Shown here: positions 21,201 through 30,741 of the stretch, piece by piece
How the letters are laid out: each line of letters opens with the position of its first letter
Numbering within the stretch: position 1 is the first letter of the stretch
DNA from: Tritrichomonas musculus
Lineage: Eukaryota > Parabasalia > Tritrichomonadida > Tritrichomonadidae
NCBI GenBank assembly: GCA_039105265.1
Contig: JAPFFF010000004.1
Coordinates: 6,491,501 to 6,555,500 of the forward strand
Direction of reading: 5' to 3'
Length of the DNA stretch: 64,000 nucleotides
Translations under genes and position numbers: made by a program
The notes under the pieces: generated by a model
The model's database searches: none
What the model saw: only the letters and a program-made list of their open reading frames with translations
Told to the model about the DNA's origin: nothing

Positions 21201-21944
21201 AACGTTTGCAAAATTGAAAAAGTTGCAAATTGATTCGAATTCGCCAAATTCGTCTTCGTAATCAAAAATATAAACGTCTGAATTTGGATTTTTTTGGAGA
21301 AAGTTGCTAATTACATTCGATGAATGGATACCAATGTGGTTACATTTGTATTCATTTTTGTTCGTCTTGATTGTGAATGATTGTGGGAAATAACTACTGT
21401 TAACGATAAACTGTTCAACAGATGACTTGTTGATTTCTACTTTGCTTTGTGGTGATTCATTTGTAGGAAATGAAAATTGAAATCCAGTGTTCATTTGATC
21501 TTGCTTCATAAAACCTGGAACGGCGACAATATTAAGTAAAGAGGTAATTTCACGGCAAATTGGAAGCTCGCTATCTTCGAAAATAACTGATTTGCCGTGA
21601 TATAATTGTTCAAATTTCCCTAAAACATTTTTGTCATCTGTAATATTGAGGTGGTACTCTTGCTTGTTTGGGTTATTTTCTATAAAATTATATATGATTG
21701 AGCTTGTATCTTGAAGCATTTGAATATTAAAATTGCTCGATCCGCTATTTGTAGTAATTTTGAAGGTAGAAGGTAAAAACTTGAATACATCAAATTTGTT
21801 TTGGGGGTCTAGTAAGTACAGCATTTTTTGATTAGAGGTATTAAAAGTAAAATTAAATGGCAAGCTGTCATTTCCACTTGTAACAAATTGAAGAAGGCTG
21901 ATTCTAGAACTAGCACCAAAATTGCCAAAATTAAAATTAAACAT
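15276..21944 (-). CDS. Giant BTB-like/ankyrin protein with FG-nucleoporin-like repeats (2222 aa)
   Basis: A single frame of 2222 residues from ATG at 21944. Order of parts: an FG-rich N-terminus (FNFNFGNFG); two BTB-like folds at about 45-140 and 180-275, of the type common in trichomonad ankyrin proteins; a coiled coil at about 280-330; a DUF3447-like region at about 490-620; and many ankyrin repeats at about 900-1380 and 1550-1740 (TALIIATQKGSLEIVNDLL, SPLMIAIQNKNEEIAELLI, TPLMFAIKNNNRKLVDLII). A run of NFNFIQPNIN units sits at about 1397-1453. Then comes an Asn/Phe/Gly-rich tract with a 32-residue repeat at about 1834-2016 (FGSTNQQTTSPFSFGNLNS), acidic patches near 2150, and a basic tail with KSKRSHRK that could be a nuclear signal. 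GLFG/FxFG-like spacing is typical of nucleoporins, so a nuclear or pore-related scaffold is an inference. No membrane segment or catalytic domain is seen. Confidence 0.85.
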   Translation of the reverse strand: MFNFNFGNFGASSRISLLQFVTSGNDSLPFNFTFNTSNQKMLYLLDPQNKFDVFKFLPSTFKITTNSGSSNFNIQMLQDTSSIIYNFIENNPNKQEYHLNITDDKNVLGKFEQLYHGKSVIFEDSELPICREITSLLNIVAVPGFMKQDQMNTGFQFSFPTNESPQSKVEINKSSVEQFIVNSSYFPQSFTIKTNKNEYKCNHIGIHSSNVISNFLQKNPNSDVYIFDYEDEFGEFESICNFFNFANVAITPNNMDAIKEISDELQIDLISKETDTFVDKLDKFQQKIEDQQEIIDKINELFELLYDIKQKTVQNVKNTIIESDWVKTEEDVQELAAFMLQVISSGLSLHNEMADLIVQLNEESDDSNYLKILAPFIVKKLMNSFCFTIQNCSFIYQLLKRGIIDKEEFKKKINNCILIAPNHQTLGFQFGMTQQQPTQAILCQISDNVFYWFLPEVIEIKEIKDKKTFFSNGSKGPSYESFINTYFDKIEEYKKMRDSGEPKDELTLAIRHDDVDKLQKIITSNSNSNDVSGKRIPFNIFESFILNGETKYLNYAAAYGSIKCFKYLLLNYDQVDDQSFNCAIYGNNLEIIKIVDQKLNEEAKKNQSSSDIINNTNTNGNNTTSFSFNFSTVPLNQSQLPIISSISGHKNNLFDWLLDKITTKGSIDEILFTDYVRVSLAAGNAHSIIELFEKYFNLTQKLINNQLPMSYNGIVELPSKNGFYLLSKLLIYFFDDLKEPTDSLVFDNKASCTACGFSNNDNSTYSGVDITNTFNNTIFSTATFVTSTVPNFSSEKNYTLSFGNLSIFKLFVPRIKQTEIEDLLPFAILNDYMKIVRYFFDSLVKEKKFLVTNTLIYRLICASFSKNSDVFNYLLEKIKSTSPDAFNNFEWKTDILGLACSAGNVHASKTITDLILEKKGSEIYFTDPFISAILKGSIEICQFFIDKKVDINFNQIVSRCSDFGFIKPEIFSLIINNSTSEVKKQLYSNLIIPAVLSHNAPIVEEILKETTENTRTLLEAVNANDPKIVKIILKYNKKPLFVNKKTQNGTALIIATQKGSLEIVNDLLAVPGIDPNLFDTNKDTALIIASNNLNLDILNAILDFYGDNIQYQKWQLDSLARKTLNQLNSGEWKSNQNVKKFINRVLEIKCIDPNLYDNNYSFLIFACESNEIEIVKKLLKLEYIDVNLYSTSTGNSPLMIAIQNKNEEIAELLINYPKTNINFRNYEDQTALTIAVANKMNNIIDLLLNHERFNAEESRINYAFSISSSKVANQLVKSKHLDINDTIKIDSQMTVSGFGPSDFNNTNTTETPLMFAIKNNNRKLVDLIINHPSFDKKRSKIYDAILIVAEKNELKIFKKLLELIDNDFGDHIYKGNGILSMATFNFSMKNQSDINFPNFNVNFIQPNINLNQPNFNFIQPNININQPNFNFIQPNINIIQPNININQPNFNFGINQATTMLPVVSNDDEEENDDDNHDKENDDGKDSIFEIILESAKFEISNRDMNMSIYNLLCDCICSNSDDSFNALTKLVEYDKKHNNFIDLNRKNLDSSTYLTNTFLMNNTSLYFNKIFDFLLDNGADPNLSNSLGVYPLEFAIDCNLYIYAHALIETNKIDMTKRILVKNQQNNNCLPFGTSFTFGPIDPNSAPNPNVKNYTTYLHLAAKKGCEQIFKEIYETKQIDINETDDLGNTPLIEACKNMSEEDIQLLFKEDDLDYKHCNNEGKDALQIVRSQSPIMFSFNKDDPTMSKDEYLAKLLSYFNNNANTTSGFNLNFNLNAGATSNTGFGSFSFNPTNMSQTNPNDDKSNNENSSDNKTETISEKSEDNSSASQSSPTNAFGSTNQLTTSPFSFGNLNSTTSNNSTETPTISFGSTNQQTTSPFSFGNLNSTTSNNSTETPTNTFGSTNQQTTSPFSFGNLNSTTSNNSTETPTISFGSTNQQTTSPFSFGNLNSTTSNNSTETPTNTFGSTNQQTTSPFSFGNLNSTTSNNSTETPTNTFGSTNQQTTSPFSFGNLNSLAPNFGTNKQSSVPSNKPKNQLALSEATEFSFVLNDQSNPNNFKWSFSQKNSEPRRVGASISHDNKKYQYQHSSLSSSRKSDGVQREIEEVVHNILEDVPQKKVDVISKSLSRMAEKYAKGFAAEYINDDDYVNDDDNEEMVLSSYNDIQSEIAQKQMNQMIQMNLATQKQYHKQLKAQDDFIQSMKNSTSSKHHKSKRSHRKNAK
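15898..16443 (-). repeat. 96-bp tandem repeat encoding FG motifs
   Basis: Units begin at 15898, 15994, 16090, 16186, 16282 and 16378 (GAATTCAAATTGCC). Five are full and the sixth is partial, with few substitutions between units. Each encodes 32 residues with FGSTNQ and FSFGNLNS. The 96-bp length keeps the frame, and near-identity points to recent expansion. Confidence 0.9.
17585..17757 (-). repeat. Short tandem repeat encoding NFNFIQPNIN units
   Basis: GTTTGGTTGATTAATATTAAT and GTTTGGTTGAATAAAATTAAA blocks of 21-24 bp alternate about eight times within the 2222-residue gene. The result is an Asn/Phe/Ile/Gln/Pro array between ankyrin groups. Confidence 0.85.
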
Positions 21945-23755
21945 TAATTAGGCAGATAGATAATATTTTATCTTCACTTTTCAAAAAGTTCTTTTGAGCT
22001 TTGAATATTTTTCTTAATATTGAAAAAGGGGAACCGATTTGAGATTTTTTTCAAATTTGGATTTGTGATTTTTAAATATGATAAATAATTTTAATTTTCA
22101 ATTCTGATAAAATGTTAATTAGTAATAAAAAAAATTTATCGTAGCAAAAAAAAAGATATGATAAAAAAGATGTTTTTCATTCAAAAATTTAAACTTTTTG
22201 ATACAAATCCTAATTTTTTATTCAATTTTTATTTTTATTCTCAAATGAATTCGAATAATATGTTTATATCTTTTTATTAAATAGAGTAATTAAAAATATA
22301 TCATATGATAATACTTATATATATACTCAATTTATATATATTAATTATTTTGATAAAATATTAAACCTAAAATAAGATATGCATTAAATTAATAGTATCT
22401 GCATTTAAAGAAAAAACGTTATTTAATGAGTAGATAACGTATTTTTTGTTTAATAAATAATCATTATTTTGATAAACAAAAAATATTTGTTAAAAAAAAG
22501 AATAAGTAATTCAATTAAATATGCGTTTAAAACAATTATTTATTATTCGTTTACATTAAAATTTAATATTTCAGATAAATCATAATTATTTTTTCCAATT
22601 TTTGATTTTTAATTTGCAAATTTATTGTCCATTGATTTGTATAAGATGATATTGAATCTTTTAAATGCGGAAATAAGTGGATTTTGAAAAAGAATTATGC
22701 ATATATTAAATAACAATTCAATACTAAAGTTTATATAAAAGTAGGGTTTTTTTCGAGTGAAACGAAATCATTGAACTGGAATATTAATTTTTCTGCATTT
22801 TCAGCCAAAACTGATAAATAATTCTTTAAAAAAAGTAATATTTCCAAATCATATTATATATACAAAAAGTTGTTTCGGAAATATTCAATTTTTTGGAAAA
22901 TAAAAAAGTAGTAATTGAAAAAGTTTTGAAATAAAAATTATTAGCTTTCAAAAAATAAAGATTTTATATCAAAAAGTTATTTGGAAATAGTTCAAATTTT
23001 TTTTTGAATAATCTTACTCAGAAATATTATATATTGAATTATCTTTTTATTCCTACGATGAGTATTCTTTATTTATTCTTATTGAAATTAATATACATAT
23101 TTTTATAACTATATTAATTATGGATTACTAAATGTATTTCTATGTGTCAAAAAACACTTAATTGTATAAAAATCTTGAAATAAAAGATTATTAATAGATA
23201 TTTTATTCAATATATATTTTAAGTTCCATTATGTATTTTATATTATATAAATATATTTTAAAATATTTTATATTTATTTGTATATCTTCATTTTTTTTAA
23301 CAAAAAAAATTGAGGCAAAAATTCCCCTTTATATTGAAAAGATAAACTAAAATAAAACGTAAAACTTATTGTATCTTTTTTTATACAGGTTTATATAAAA
23401 GTTAGAAATTGTAATAAATTAAAATGATATTTTTTACTGCCGATTTTAACCTTTGAAAATAAAATTATTTTTATTGATTAAGATAAATTTAAAATATATA
23501 ATTTTTTTTTTTCAGAAGAAAACTTTTTCATAATAATATTTTCTTAGAACTCATTAAATCTTGAAATCTAAAAAATTTGTTTTAAGTAAATTTAATTGCA
23601 ATTTTTGAGTTTATCTGTATATTTAAAGTTGTTTTGCAGAAAGTAGGAAACTTCATATGACTCGACCATATAACTTGAAAATAATAATATAAGCTTAATA
23701 GCTATAGTTATTGACAAATATAGAATTTCAACTAAATCGTAGCGTTGGGTCTTTC
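21945..23755. other. AT-rich intergenic region, no gene seen
   Basis: About 1.8 kb with extreme A+T and only very short frames. I see no RNA gene or mobile element end in it. Confidence 0.7.
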
Positions 23756-23893
23756 AAATGCACATCGTGCAAGCGTAACATTTAATGCAAAAAAAAGTTA
23801 TGTTTTTTTTGATCATTTAATGCATCTATTCATTCTACAATATTTATTCTCATGGTAGATAAATATTGTAAATGCACATCGTGCAAGCGTAAC
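23756..23893 (+). repeat. 24-bp direct repeat enclosing a hairpin, next to the Maverick fossil
   Basis: AAATGCACATCGTGCAAGCGTAAC... the exact 24-bp sequence (begins AAATGCACATCGTGC) occurs at 23756-23779 and again at 23870-23893, 114 bp apart. Between them ACAATATTTAT (23837-23847) pairs exactly with ATAAATATTGT (23859-23869) around an 11-base loop. The second copy abuts the fossil gene at 23895. Confidence 0.85.
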
Positions 23894-23894
23894 T

Positions 23895-24971
23895 ATGAGG
23901 AGTGATTTAAACTTAGTTACCAATAATGTAGATGTTATTAGCTATGATGTTAACGAAATGAACACTGTTATGGAAAGCTTAAAAGGTAGAGTATCAAGGA
24001 CTGAACAAGTTACTCAACATTTGGAGGATGATGTAGGTAATTTACGTATAGTCTCATGGACAGCATTAGCTTTTGGAGTTGCAGGTACTGCTGGATCAAT
24101 AGGTTCTATTGGTATGCAGCTATTTCCACATGGTATAAGCTTTCCTACAATAAAAGGTGGAGGATTCCTTAAAAGGTTATTCTCGCGTAACTCAACCAAA
24201 GGGATGAGTGATTTGATTAGATATAGCATTAACTTCATGTCAGGTACTACCGCAAGAAGCATAGCCAAAGATATAACACCTATAATTACCTGGTGTGAAG
24301 AGGAGTATAAGCAACTTGATGAACTACCTTTTACTGATGAGAATGATAACCCTGATACTGGAACCTTGACATTAAGTGGTGCTATGGATATTAGCAATAT
24401 GTTTAGGGACTCACTCAAGCCTTGTTTCAAGTTGTTAGCTGAGAAGGTCAATGAGCTAGAGGCTGAGTTTGATAATTACCCTACTGTGGATGAAGCTAAT
24501 GAAGGTCTAGAAGTACTGATACGTAGGATAGAGACATTAGAGGGTGAAAATATCGCATTAAAAGATACTATAGCAGCAATGGAAGCTAGGTTAACAGCAT
24601 TAACGAATAGATTAACGCGAATTAAGTATACATTCAGCGTACCAAATAGTACTAGCATTCGTTACCAATTCGAACAACCATTTGATGCATATGAGGCAAC
24701 CCTCTATTTGACATATCATGAAAACAAAAATAATGTTACCAGTGAAAAAGAAATTAAAATTTATATATCATTCAATGTTAAAAATTCACCTACGTATGAA
24801 TATCAATACGAACCAAATAAGATCTGGTTAAACAATAATGAATTTCCATTAAATAGTGGCAATTTAATGGTCAATCCAACCGCTAATTTCATATTGATTG
24901 GTGGGTCATTCTTTTCATCAAATGGTATCTTAGCTGAAGATAATACCAAGAATGAAATACATTCATTATAA
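23895..24971 (+). pseudogene. Isolated Maverick fibre-like gene fossil
   Basis: The 358-residue stretch begins inside the family motif (MRSDLNLVTNNVDVISYDV) and follows the same order as the second half of the protein at 1605-5708. It has a heptad stretch (QVTQHLEDDV), a hydrophobic segment (ALAFGVAGTAGSIGSIGMQL), ITPIITWCEEEYKQLDELPF, and a coiled coil ending IAAMEARLTALTNRL. Base composition is less AT-rich than the flanks. No other Maverick gene is near, so this is an isolated remnant of an old insertion and is broken as an element. Confidence 0.7.
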
Positions 24972-25215
24972 GGAGGTAGGTACGAGATTCTCGGGGCTGG
25001 TACCTGTGCCGTTTCATAGATGGTAGGCGTTGAGGTGGGTGGGTGAGAATTAGGGGTGGGGCCCCTGTGCCGTTTCATTGACGGTGGACAGTAGTGAGAA
25101 CAAAAATATTTTTTTTTTTATTTTTTATTTTTTATTTATTTATTTTTTTTTTTAACTAGTTCGTGTTGACGGTGTGGGTGCTAACCCTACCGGAAACCGA
25201 CTAGTATATACTACT
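24972..25215. other. G-rich and poly-T tail after the Maverick fossil
   Basis: A G-rich stretch (about 24972-25095) contains CTGTGCCGTTTCAT twice (about 25006 and 25067). It is followed by a T-rich tract (25107-25153) and a GC-rich end with CGGT/ACCG and GGGT/ACCC pairing near 25168-25190. Composition suggests it belongs to the fossil insertion, not the host spacer. No gene seen. Confidence 0.45.
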
Positions 25216-25407
25216 TTTTATATTAAAATTAAAGTGTCATTTTACACCATCAAAAGAATGATCAAAGAAATAACAAAGTTTTAATAATTTATTAGCAATA
25301 ATAAATGAATAAAAATTATTTTTACTTTATATTCATGCTTTTTTTTATTTTAATTGATTAAATTTTTGAAGATAAAAGTATTTCTCAAATAAAAAAATTA
25401 ACGGAAA

Positions 25408-25433
25408 ATTACATATGTATTTACATATGTAAT
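25408..25433. repeat. Perfect 12-bp palindromic hairpin
   Basis: ATTACATATGTA (25408-25419) and its exact complement (25422-25433) are separated by only TT. Confidence 0.8.
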
Positions 25434-25726
25434 TTCTATCTTCCTGTGTAATTACATTGTATATACAAAAAGTAAAGATTAGTTATAACATTTCGATTTA
25501 TAATACAATTACTCGGTAATCTGATTTTTTCTTTTAAAAATTTTCTAAAATTTCTATTTGATATTTTAGTCCAACTTTAACCTAATGTAAGTTGCAAGTT
25601 TTTACCGCTGTATTTTATTTCATATCTCTCTTACATTATGGAAAAGTTTTACAATTTTAATCATATTTAAAACAAAAAATTGATAATTTCAAATTTAGCC
25701 CTAATAAATAAAAACACTTTAAATAT

Positions 25727-26130
25727 ATGTTGGAAACTGAATCGATGAACAGAGCGTTACAAAAATTACCTCAATCAAAGAAAAAGTTGGTGGATTTGTC
25801 ATCGATTAAGGCAATAAGAATCGAAGATTACAAGAAGAAGAAAACTACCAAGTTATAAAAAACCCTAATCATTGAGTATTGAGTTTCAGAAAATATTTGG
25901 GCAAAGAATTGATGAAATACTAAAAAAAAAATACCAGGAACTCCCCAATGTTTTCGCAATCGCCGAACTAAAATCAAAAAATGGTATTTCAAATAAATCT
26001 TCATGAATTTTGGTATAAATATAAAAAAATATCATGGTTAAACACAATTGAACCCAATGATAGTCTAATTGACAAATGTACTGCCCTTGTTTGGGACATT
26101 GGAATTCAATACGATATGGCTACAAAATGA
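25727..26130 (+). pseudogene. Decayed coding stretch, unrecognised
   Basis: Several frames hold protein-like pieces: from 25727 MLETESMNRALQKLPQSKKK...KAIRIEDYKKKK, then QELPNVFAIAELKSKNG, and in another frame FQINLHEFWYKYKKISWLNT...TALVWDIGIQYDMATK. At least two frame changes and several stops intervene. The composition is higher in G+C than the flanks. It could be a decayed transposon gene or host gene; I cannot name it. Confidence 0.3.
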
Positions 26131-26867
26131 CCAAAATTTTGACTAGACTTTTCGAAATTCAAAAAAAAAACGAATTGTAATGAAACGTTTCAACAAGAAC
26201 AATTAAAATATAGAAGGAAAAATCATGTTTTTCCAAAATCAAAAAATAATAATTTAATATTTTATTTATATTTTGAAAATGAAGATTGCAATGAAAACAA
26301 TTCTTGTGATTTAAAATAATGTTTACAATGAAAATGATAAAATGCAATTAAATTTTAAAATTAATACTGAATCAGATAATAGAATTAAAACTAGTCATTG
26401 AATTTGAAGACTAGGCTTGGAATCTAAAATTGAAATTATTATTCATTATTTTTGCTATTGCTTCGTCATTTGTATACGAGTTTTTACTCAAATATTCAAA
26501 ATTATTTAGAGGATATAAACATTATGAATTATATGCTTTTTACTTTGATTATTCTTCAAATATATAAACTAAAGAAGTACCAAAGATATTACCTAATAAA
26601 AGTATAAATATACAGGACTATATACCAAAATAAATTAATAATATTATTAGAAAATATGAATTTGAGGTGTTATAGACATTTGTACTCTTTTCTTTCTTAA
26701 AAAAATTGATAACATAAATATATCTTAAGAAAAACTCAGTAAAATCTCTATTTAATCTATTATATATATTTCATAGAAATACCCAATATTCGAAGAAAAA
26801 CAAATCATTAAAAAACCTTTTCAAAAAGCAAAAACTAGATTTTTTTTAAATTGTGAAGAATTTATAC

Positions 26868-27376
26868 CAGGGTTGGCCAACGTTGACGATAAAATCGTTG
26901 AACAAAATGTTATATCGTTGAATTGAATGTCAACGACATTAAGGCCATTAATTATAACCGTTTCAATTTGGTCATAACGACATGCTAACGTTGAAATAAT
27001 GTTGAATCAATGAATTATGTTAACGTTATGTTTATTGAAAAGTTGAATTTTTTTGAGAGACAACTTTTTCTGAAAAAAAACTTTATCGATTCAATTTATA
27101 TTTGGTATGATGTAATAAAGTATTATTATTTTGAAAAAATTAGTAAATATCATTATCATATCTATGTAAATACCAAATATATATATGTTACAGAAATGAT
27201 AATTGTATTTTAAATCAACGACGATAAAAATAAAAAACAGCTATTTTTTTGGACGATCAATTTCAACGAAACACTTATCGTTGATCGTTGACGTTGAAAT
27301 AACGAAGTTAACGTTGACAACGAGCCACCAAAAAAGTGACGTCGTTGATCAATTTTTTCAACATTGACCATCCTTG
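26868..27376. mobile_element. Non-autonomous hAT-like element (MITE), 509 bp
   Basis: The ends are CAGGGTTGGCCAACGTTGA (left) and the complement of CAAGGATGGTCAATGTTGA (right); 15 of 19 positions agree and start with the CA-G-G-like hAT end. The flanks are ATTTATAC (26860-26867) and ATTTAAAC (27377-27384), an 8-bp target duplication with one difference, as expected for hAT. The interior repeats AACGTTGA and its complement many times and has no transposase; a 67-residue frame in it is meaningless. Confidence 0.65.
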
Positions 27377-27501
27377 ATTTAAACAAATAATTATACGTAA
27401 TATTGATTATATAGCATATATAAATTTTGATATAATAATATTTATTTAGCTTTTTATCTTATATAATTAATTATATAAAGTTTTCATGATTCAATGTTAA
27501 C

Positions 27502-27979
27502 TAGACTTGTTATTCTCCGATTCTCGAGATCGATAATTGATTGACTTTTGATATCGATACATAAATATACACAGATTCTCGAGATCGATTTCAGAGATCG
27601 AGAATTTTTTTTCTCTGCTTTTGATATCAGAATTTTCAATTAAACTTTTTGATAAAAATATGATCGTATTTTAATCTCAAATATTTCATAAAAATGAATG
27701 TATTTTTTTGATTTTAATCTTAAAACAAACATCAATACATTATATTATATATTTTTAAATATTATAAAATCACAAATACCAATTATAAAAGAAGATAAAT
27801 CAGTTTGAGATCTCGAGATCTCGGTAATTGATATCAAGTTTACAATTATTTTCATATCACATTTCATGTCTGATATCTTGATAATCGATAATCTCGATAT
27901 CAGATTTTTAAACTGATAATCGAGTATCACATGTAAAAAAGTGATGTTTTTGATATCGATTCTCAAAATAACAAGTCTA
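27502..27979. mobile_element. Second non-autonomous hAT-like element (MITE), 478 bp
   Basis: Both ends read TAGACTTGTTATT inwards (13 bp perfect). The element is flanked by a perfect 8-bp duplication, ATGTTAAC, at 27494-27501 and 27980-27987. The TAG start and 8-bp duplication fit hAT. The interior is rich in CTCGAGATCGAT and GATATCGAT palindromes, with no coding capacity. It is about 80 bp upstream of the flavoprotein gene at 28060 and could affect its promoter. Confidence 0.75.
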
Positions 27980-28059
27980 ATGTTAACAATCCAAATTAAA
28001 AATGTGATTCAATGTTCACAGAAGATTGAATATATCATCCACTTTTTGAATTTAAAAAA

Positions 28060-28626
28060 ATGATCAAAAAAGTTCTCGTTTTAAACGGTGGCGGACGTCC
28101 ACACGGAAACACAGCTCAGCTGGTCAATAGTTTTGTTAGAGGCGTTACTGACGCTGGACATCATGTAGAAGTTGTATCATTAGCCAAAAATGAAGTTAAA
28201 CCCTGCCTTGGCTGCTTCGTTTGTCAACAGGGAAAGCCATGCGTACAAAATGATAGTTTTAATTCTATTGTTCCCAAAATCAAAGAATCAGATTTACTCG
28301 TATTTGCATCACCATCATATTATTTCTCTGTAAATTCTAGAATCAAAGCTTTTATCGAAAGGCTTTTCAGTATTGAAAATTCATATTTAAGAGATCCGAA
28401 AACTCCAACGAAAGATGTTGCTCTTTTGGTTACGGCAGCAGATAATTCTGACTGGAACTTCGATAATATTAAAGGATTTTATAAAAAATGCTTCATGGAA
28501 TGGCTCAAGTTCAATGACAAAGGAATGATCTTGGCAGGCGGCTGCGTTGATGATAATAAAACTACAGGAATTGAAAAAACTGGATTTTTGGAAAAAGCTT
28601 ATCAATTTGGTAAAAAGATTTATTAA
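28060..28626 (+). CDS. NADPH-dependent FMN reductase / iron-sulfur flavoprotein family (188 aa)
   Basis: This is a flavodoxin-fold protein of normal length for the family. Residues 1-22 carry the first strand and the FMN phosphate loop (VLVLNGGGRPHGNTAQL; family consensus GSxRxxGNT). Residues about 49-62 hold CLGCFVCQQGKPC, the compact Cys motif of iron-sulfur flavoproteins. ASPSYYFSVNSRIKAFIER (about 84-102) is the second flavin contact region, with P-x-Y-F/W. It probably moves electrons from NAD(P)H or ferredoxin to oxidants or quinones; the exact partner is unknown. No targeting peptide is obvious. The start at 28060 is preceded by TCCACTTTTTG, an initiator-like box, and the stop overlaps TAAA. 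Trichomonads hold several such bacterial-type genes, likely by lateral transfer. Confidence 0.85.
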   Translation: MIKKVLVLNGGGRPHGNTAQLVNSFVRGVTDAGHHVEVVSLAKNEVKPCLGCFVCQQGKPCVQNDSFNSIVPKIKESDLLVFASPSYYFSVNSRIKAFIERLFSIENSYLRDPKTPTKDVALLVTAADNSDWNFDNIKGFYKKCFMEWLKFNDKGMILAGGCVDDNKTTGIEKTGFLEKAYQFGKKIY

Positions 28627-29303
28627 ATCGAATTTTTAATATGTTTTTATTTTATTTTTTAACAATTTTTTTAACATCATTATCCGTTTCATAAAAAATA
28701 CTTTCATCATCCAGTAATTAGGCAAAAGCTGTCTTTATTTCTTTCTTCATAACGGAATATACAAGAAAAAAGAAAATATACATTTTATTTTCATAATTAT
28801 CTTATTTGCAGAACAAACGTTCATTTTTATGAATTATTTATTTAAAAAAGATATATTAACCTTGTATCATACCACAGAAAAAAAGACTGGATTTTTTTTT
28901 CCTACTTTTGTTAAATATTCAAATTTTAAGAATAATTCATCATCAAAAATATTCTTAAAATATGACAAAGATATCTTTATATCTATGAACTGTGTATATT
29001 ATATAATGAAAATTATTGATATTTATATATTTAAAAGAATAATATTATAAAAATTAAATAATATGATCATTTTGTAGTCGATAAGTAAAAATACATTTAG
29101 AAATATTTTTTTGATTGAATAATATTTTGCCAATTTTATTTTTTATAATAAGAGAAATGTTTTATATAATATGAATTATTTAAAAAAAATATTAATGAAT
29201 GTTTTCAATAATATATAATAAAAATATCTTGAATGATATATGATTAATCATTGTATTTGATAAAATAAATTATTTTAATAAAATACAATTTATATAAATT
29301 ATA
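28627..29303. other. AT-rich intergenic region
   Basis: No supported gene. A 73-residue frame at 28829-29050 is Lys/Ile/Phe-rich and looks random. Confidence 0.7.
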
Positions 29304-29312
29304 TTTTTATAT
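29304..29312 (+). repeat. Left 9-bp target-site duplication of the MULE
   Basis: TTTTTATAT, identical to 35555-35563. Confidence 0.9.
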
Positions 29313-29506
29313 GGCGGAATGACAAACTATAGAAAAAGTTACACCATTTTTTTCTGAGGAAAATTCGTTATTCTGACTTTTTGAGTTAATTGAGAAGGCA
29401 TACAAAAAGTTCTAAAATTTTCTTGTAAAGTTTTGAAAAAGTTCACTAAGATAAAACCATGAAAAAGCGCCATTTTTATAGAACTAAACCAATCAAAGAA
29501 ACCGAG

Positions 29507-30741
29507 ATGACGACATTGCCGCCCATAGCATGATCACGATCAGTAATGCTTAGCAGCTAGCTGGTTGTAACTGCGGCGAGTCGTCATCCGGACAAAGATA
29601 TCACGATTTCATCCGGAAGATCTGGAATGACGACATTGCCGCCCATAGCAAGACCACGATCAGCAATGCTTAGCAGCTAGCTGGTTGTAACTGCGGCGAG
29701 TCGTCATCCGGACAAAGATATCGCGATTTCATCCGGAAGATCTGGAATGACGACATTGCCGCCCATAGCAAGACCACGATCAGTAATGCTTAGCAGCTGG
29801 CTGGTTGTAACTGCGGCGAGTCGTCATCCGGACAAAGATATCGCGATTTCATCCGGAAGATCTGGAATGACGACATTGCCGCCCATAGCAAGACCACGAT
29901 CAGTAATGCTTAGCAGCTGGCTGGTTGTAACTGCGGCGAGTCGTCATCCGGACAAAGATATCGCGATTTCATCCGGAAGATCTGGAATGACGACATTGCC
30001 GCCCATAGCAAGACCACGATCAGCAATGCTTAGCAGCTAGCTGGTTGTAACTGCGGCGAGTCGTCATCCGGACAAAGATATCGCGATTTCATCCGGAAGA
30101 TCTGGAATGACGACATTGCCGCCCATAGCAAGACCACGATCAGTAATGCTTAGCAGCTGGCTGGTTGTAACTGCGGCGAGTCGTCATCCGGACAAAGATA
30201 TCGCGATTTCATCCGGAAGATCTGGAATGACGACATTGCCGCCCATAGCAAGACCACGATCAGTAATGCTTAGCAGCTGGCTGGTTGTAACTGCGGCGAG
30301 TCGTCATCCGGACAAAGATATCGCGATTTCATCCGGAAGATCTGGAATGACGACATTGCCGCCCATAGCAAGACCACGATCAGTAATGCTTAGCAGCTGG
30401 CTGGTTGTAACTGCGGCGAGTCGTCATCCGGACAAAGATATCGCGATTTCATCCGGAAGATCTGGAATGACGACATTGCCGCCCATAGCAAGACCACGAT
30501 CAGCAATGCTTAGCAGCTAGCTGGTTGTAACTGCGGCGAGTCGTCATCCGGACAAAGATATCGCGATTTCATCCGGAAGATCTGGAATGACGACATTGCC
30601 GCCCATAGCAAGACCACGATCAGTAATGCTTAGCAGCTGGCTGGTTGTAACTGCGGCGAGTCGTCATCCGGACAAAGATATCGCGATTTCATCCGGAAGA
30701 TCTGGAATTGACGACATTGCCGCCCATAGGACGACCACGGT
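29507..30741 (+). repeat. Left outer array of 120-bp units (10 copies)
   Basis: Units start at 29507 and every 120 bp to 30587 (ATGACGACATTGCCGCCCAT), then a partial unit. The unit is about 53% G+C in an AT-rich genome and contains CGCCGCAG/CTGCGGCG, CCGGA and GATATCGCGAT motifs. Because 120 is a multiple of 3, long false reading frames (29747-30040, 30107-30520) cross it. Confidence 0.95.

Noticed and set aside
22000-23700. Possible RNA genes in the AT-rich spacer
   Set aside because: No tRNA boxes, rRNA-like conserved blocks or stable GC-rich fold could be seen.
27010-27213. A 67-residue frame
   Set aside because: Lies inside the first hAT-like MITE; Tyr/Ile/Lys-rich and without any family feature.
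29747-30520. Two long plus-strand frames of 97 and 137 residues made of 40-residue repeats
   Set aside because: They arise because the 120-bp MULE repeat has a length divisible by three; all start inside a unit and have no gene signals.
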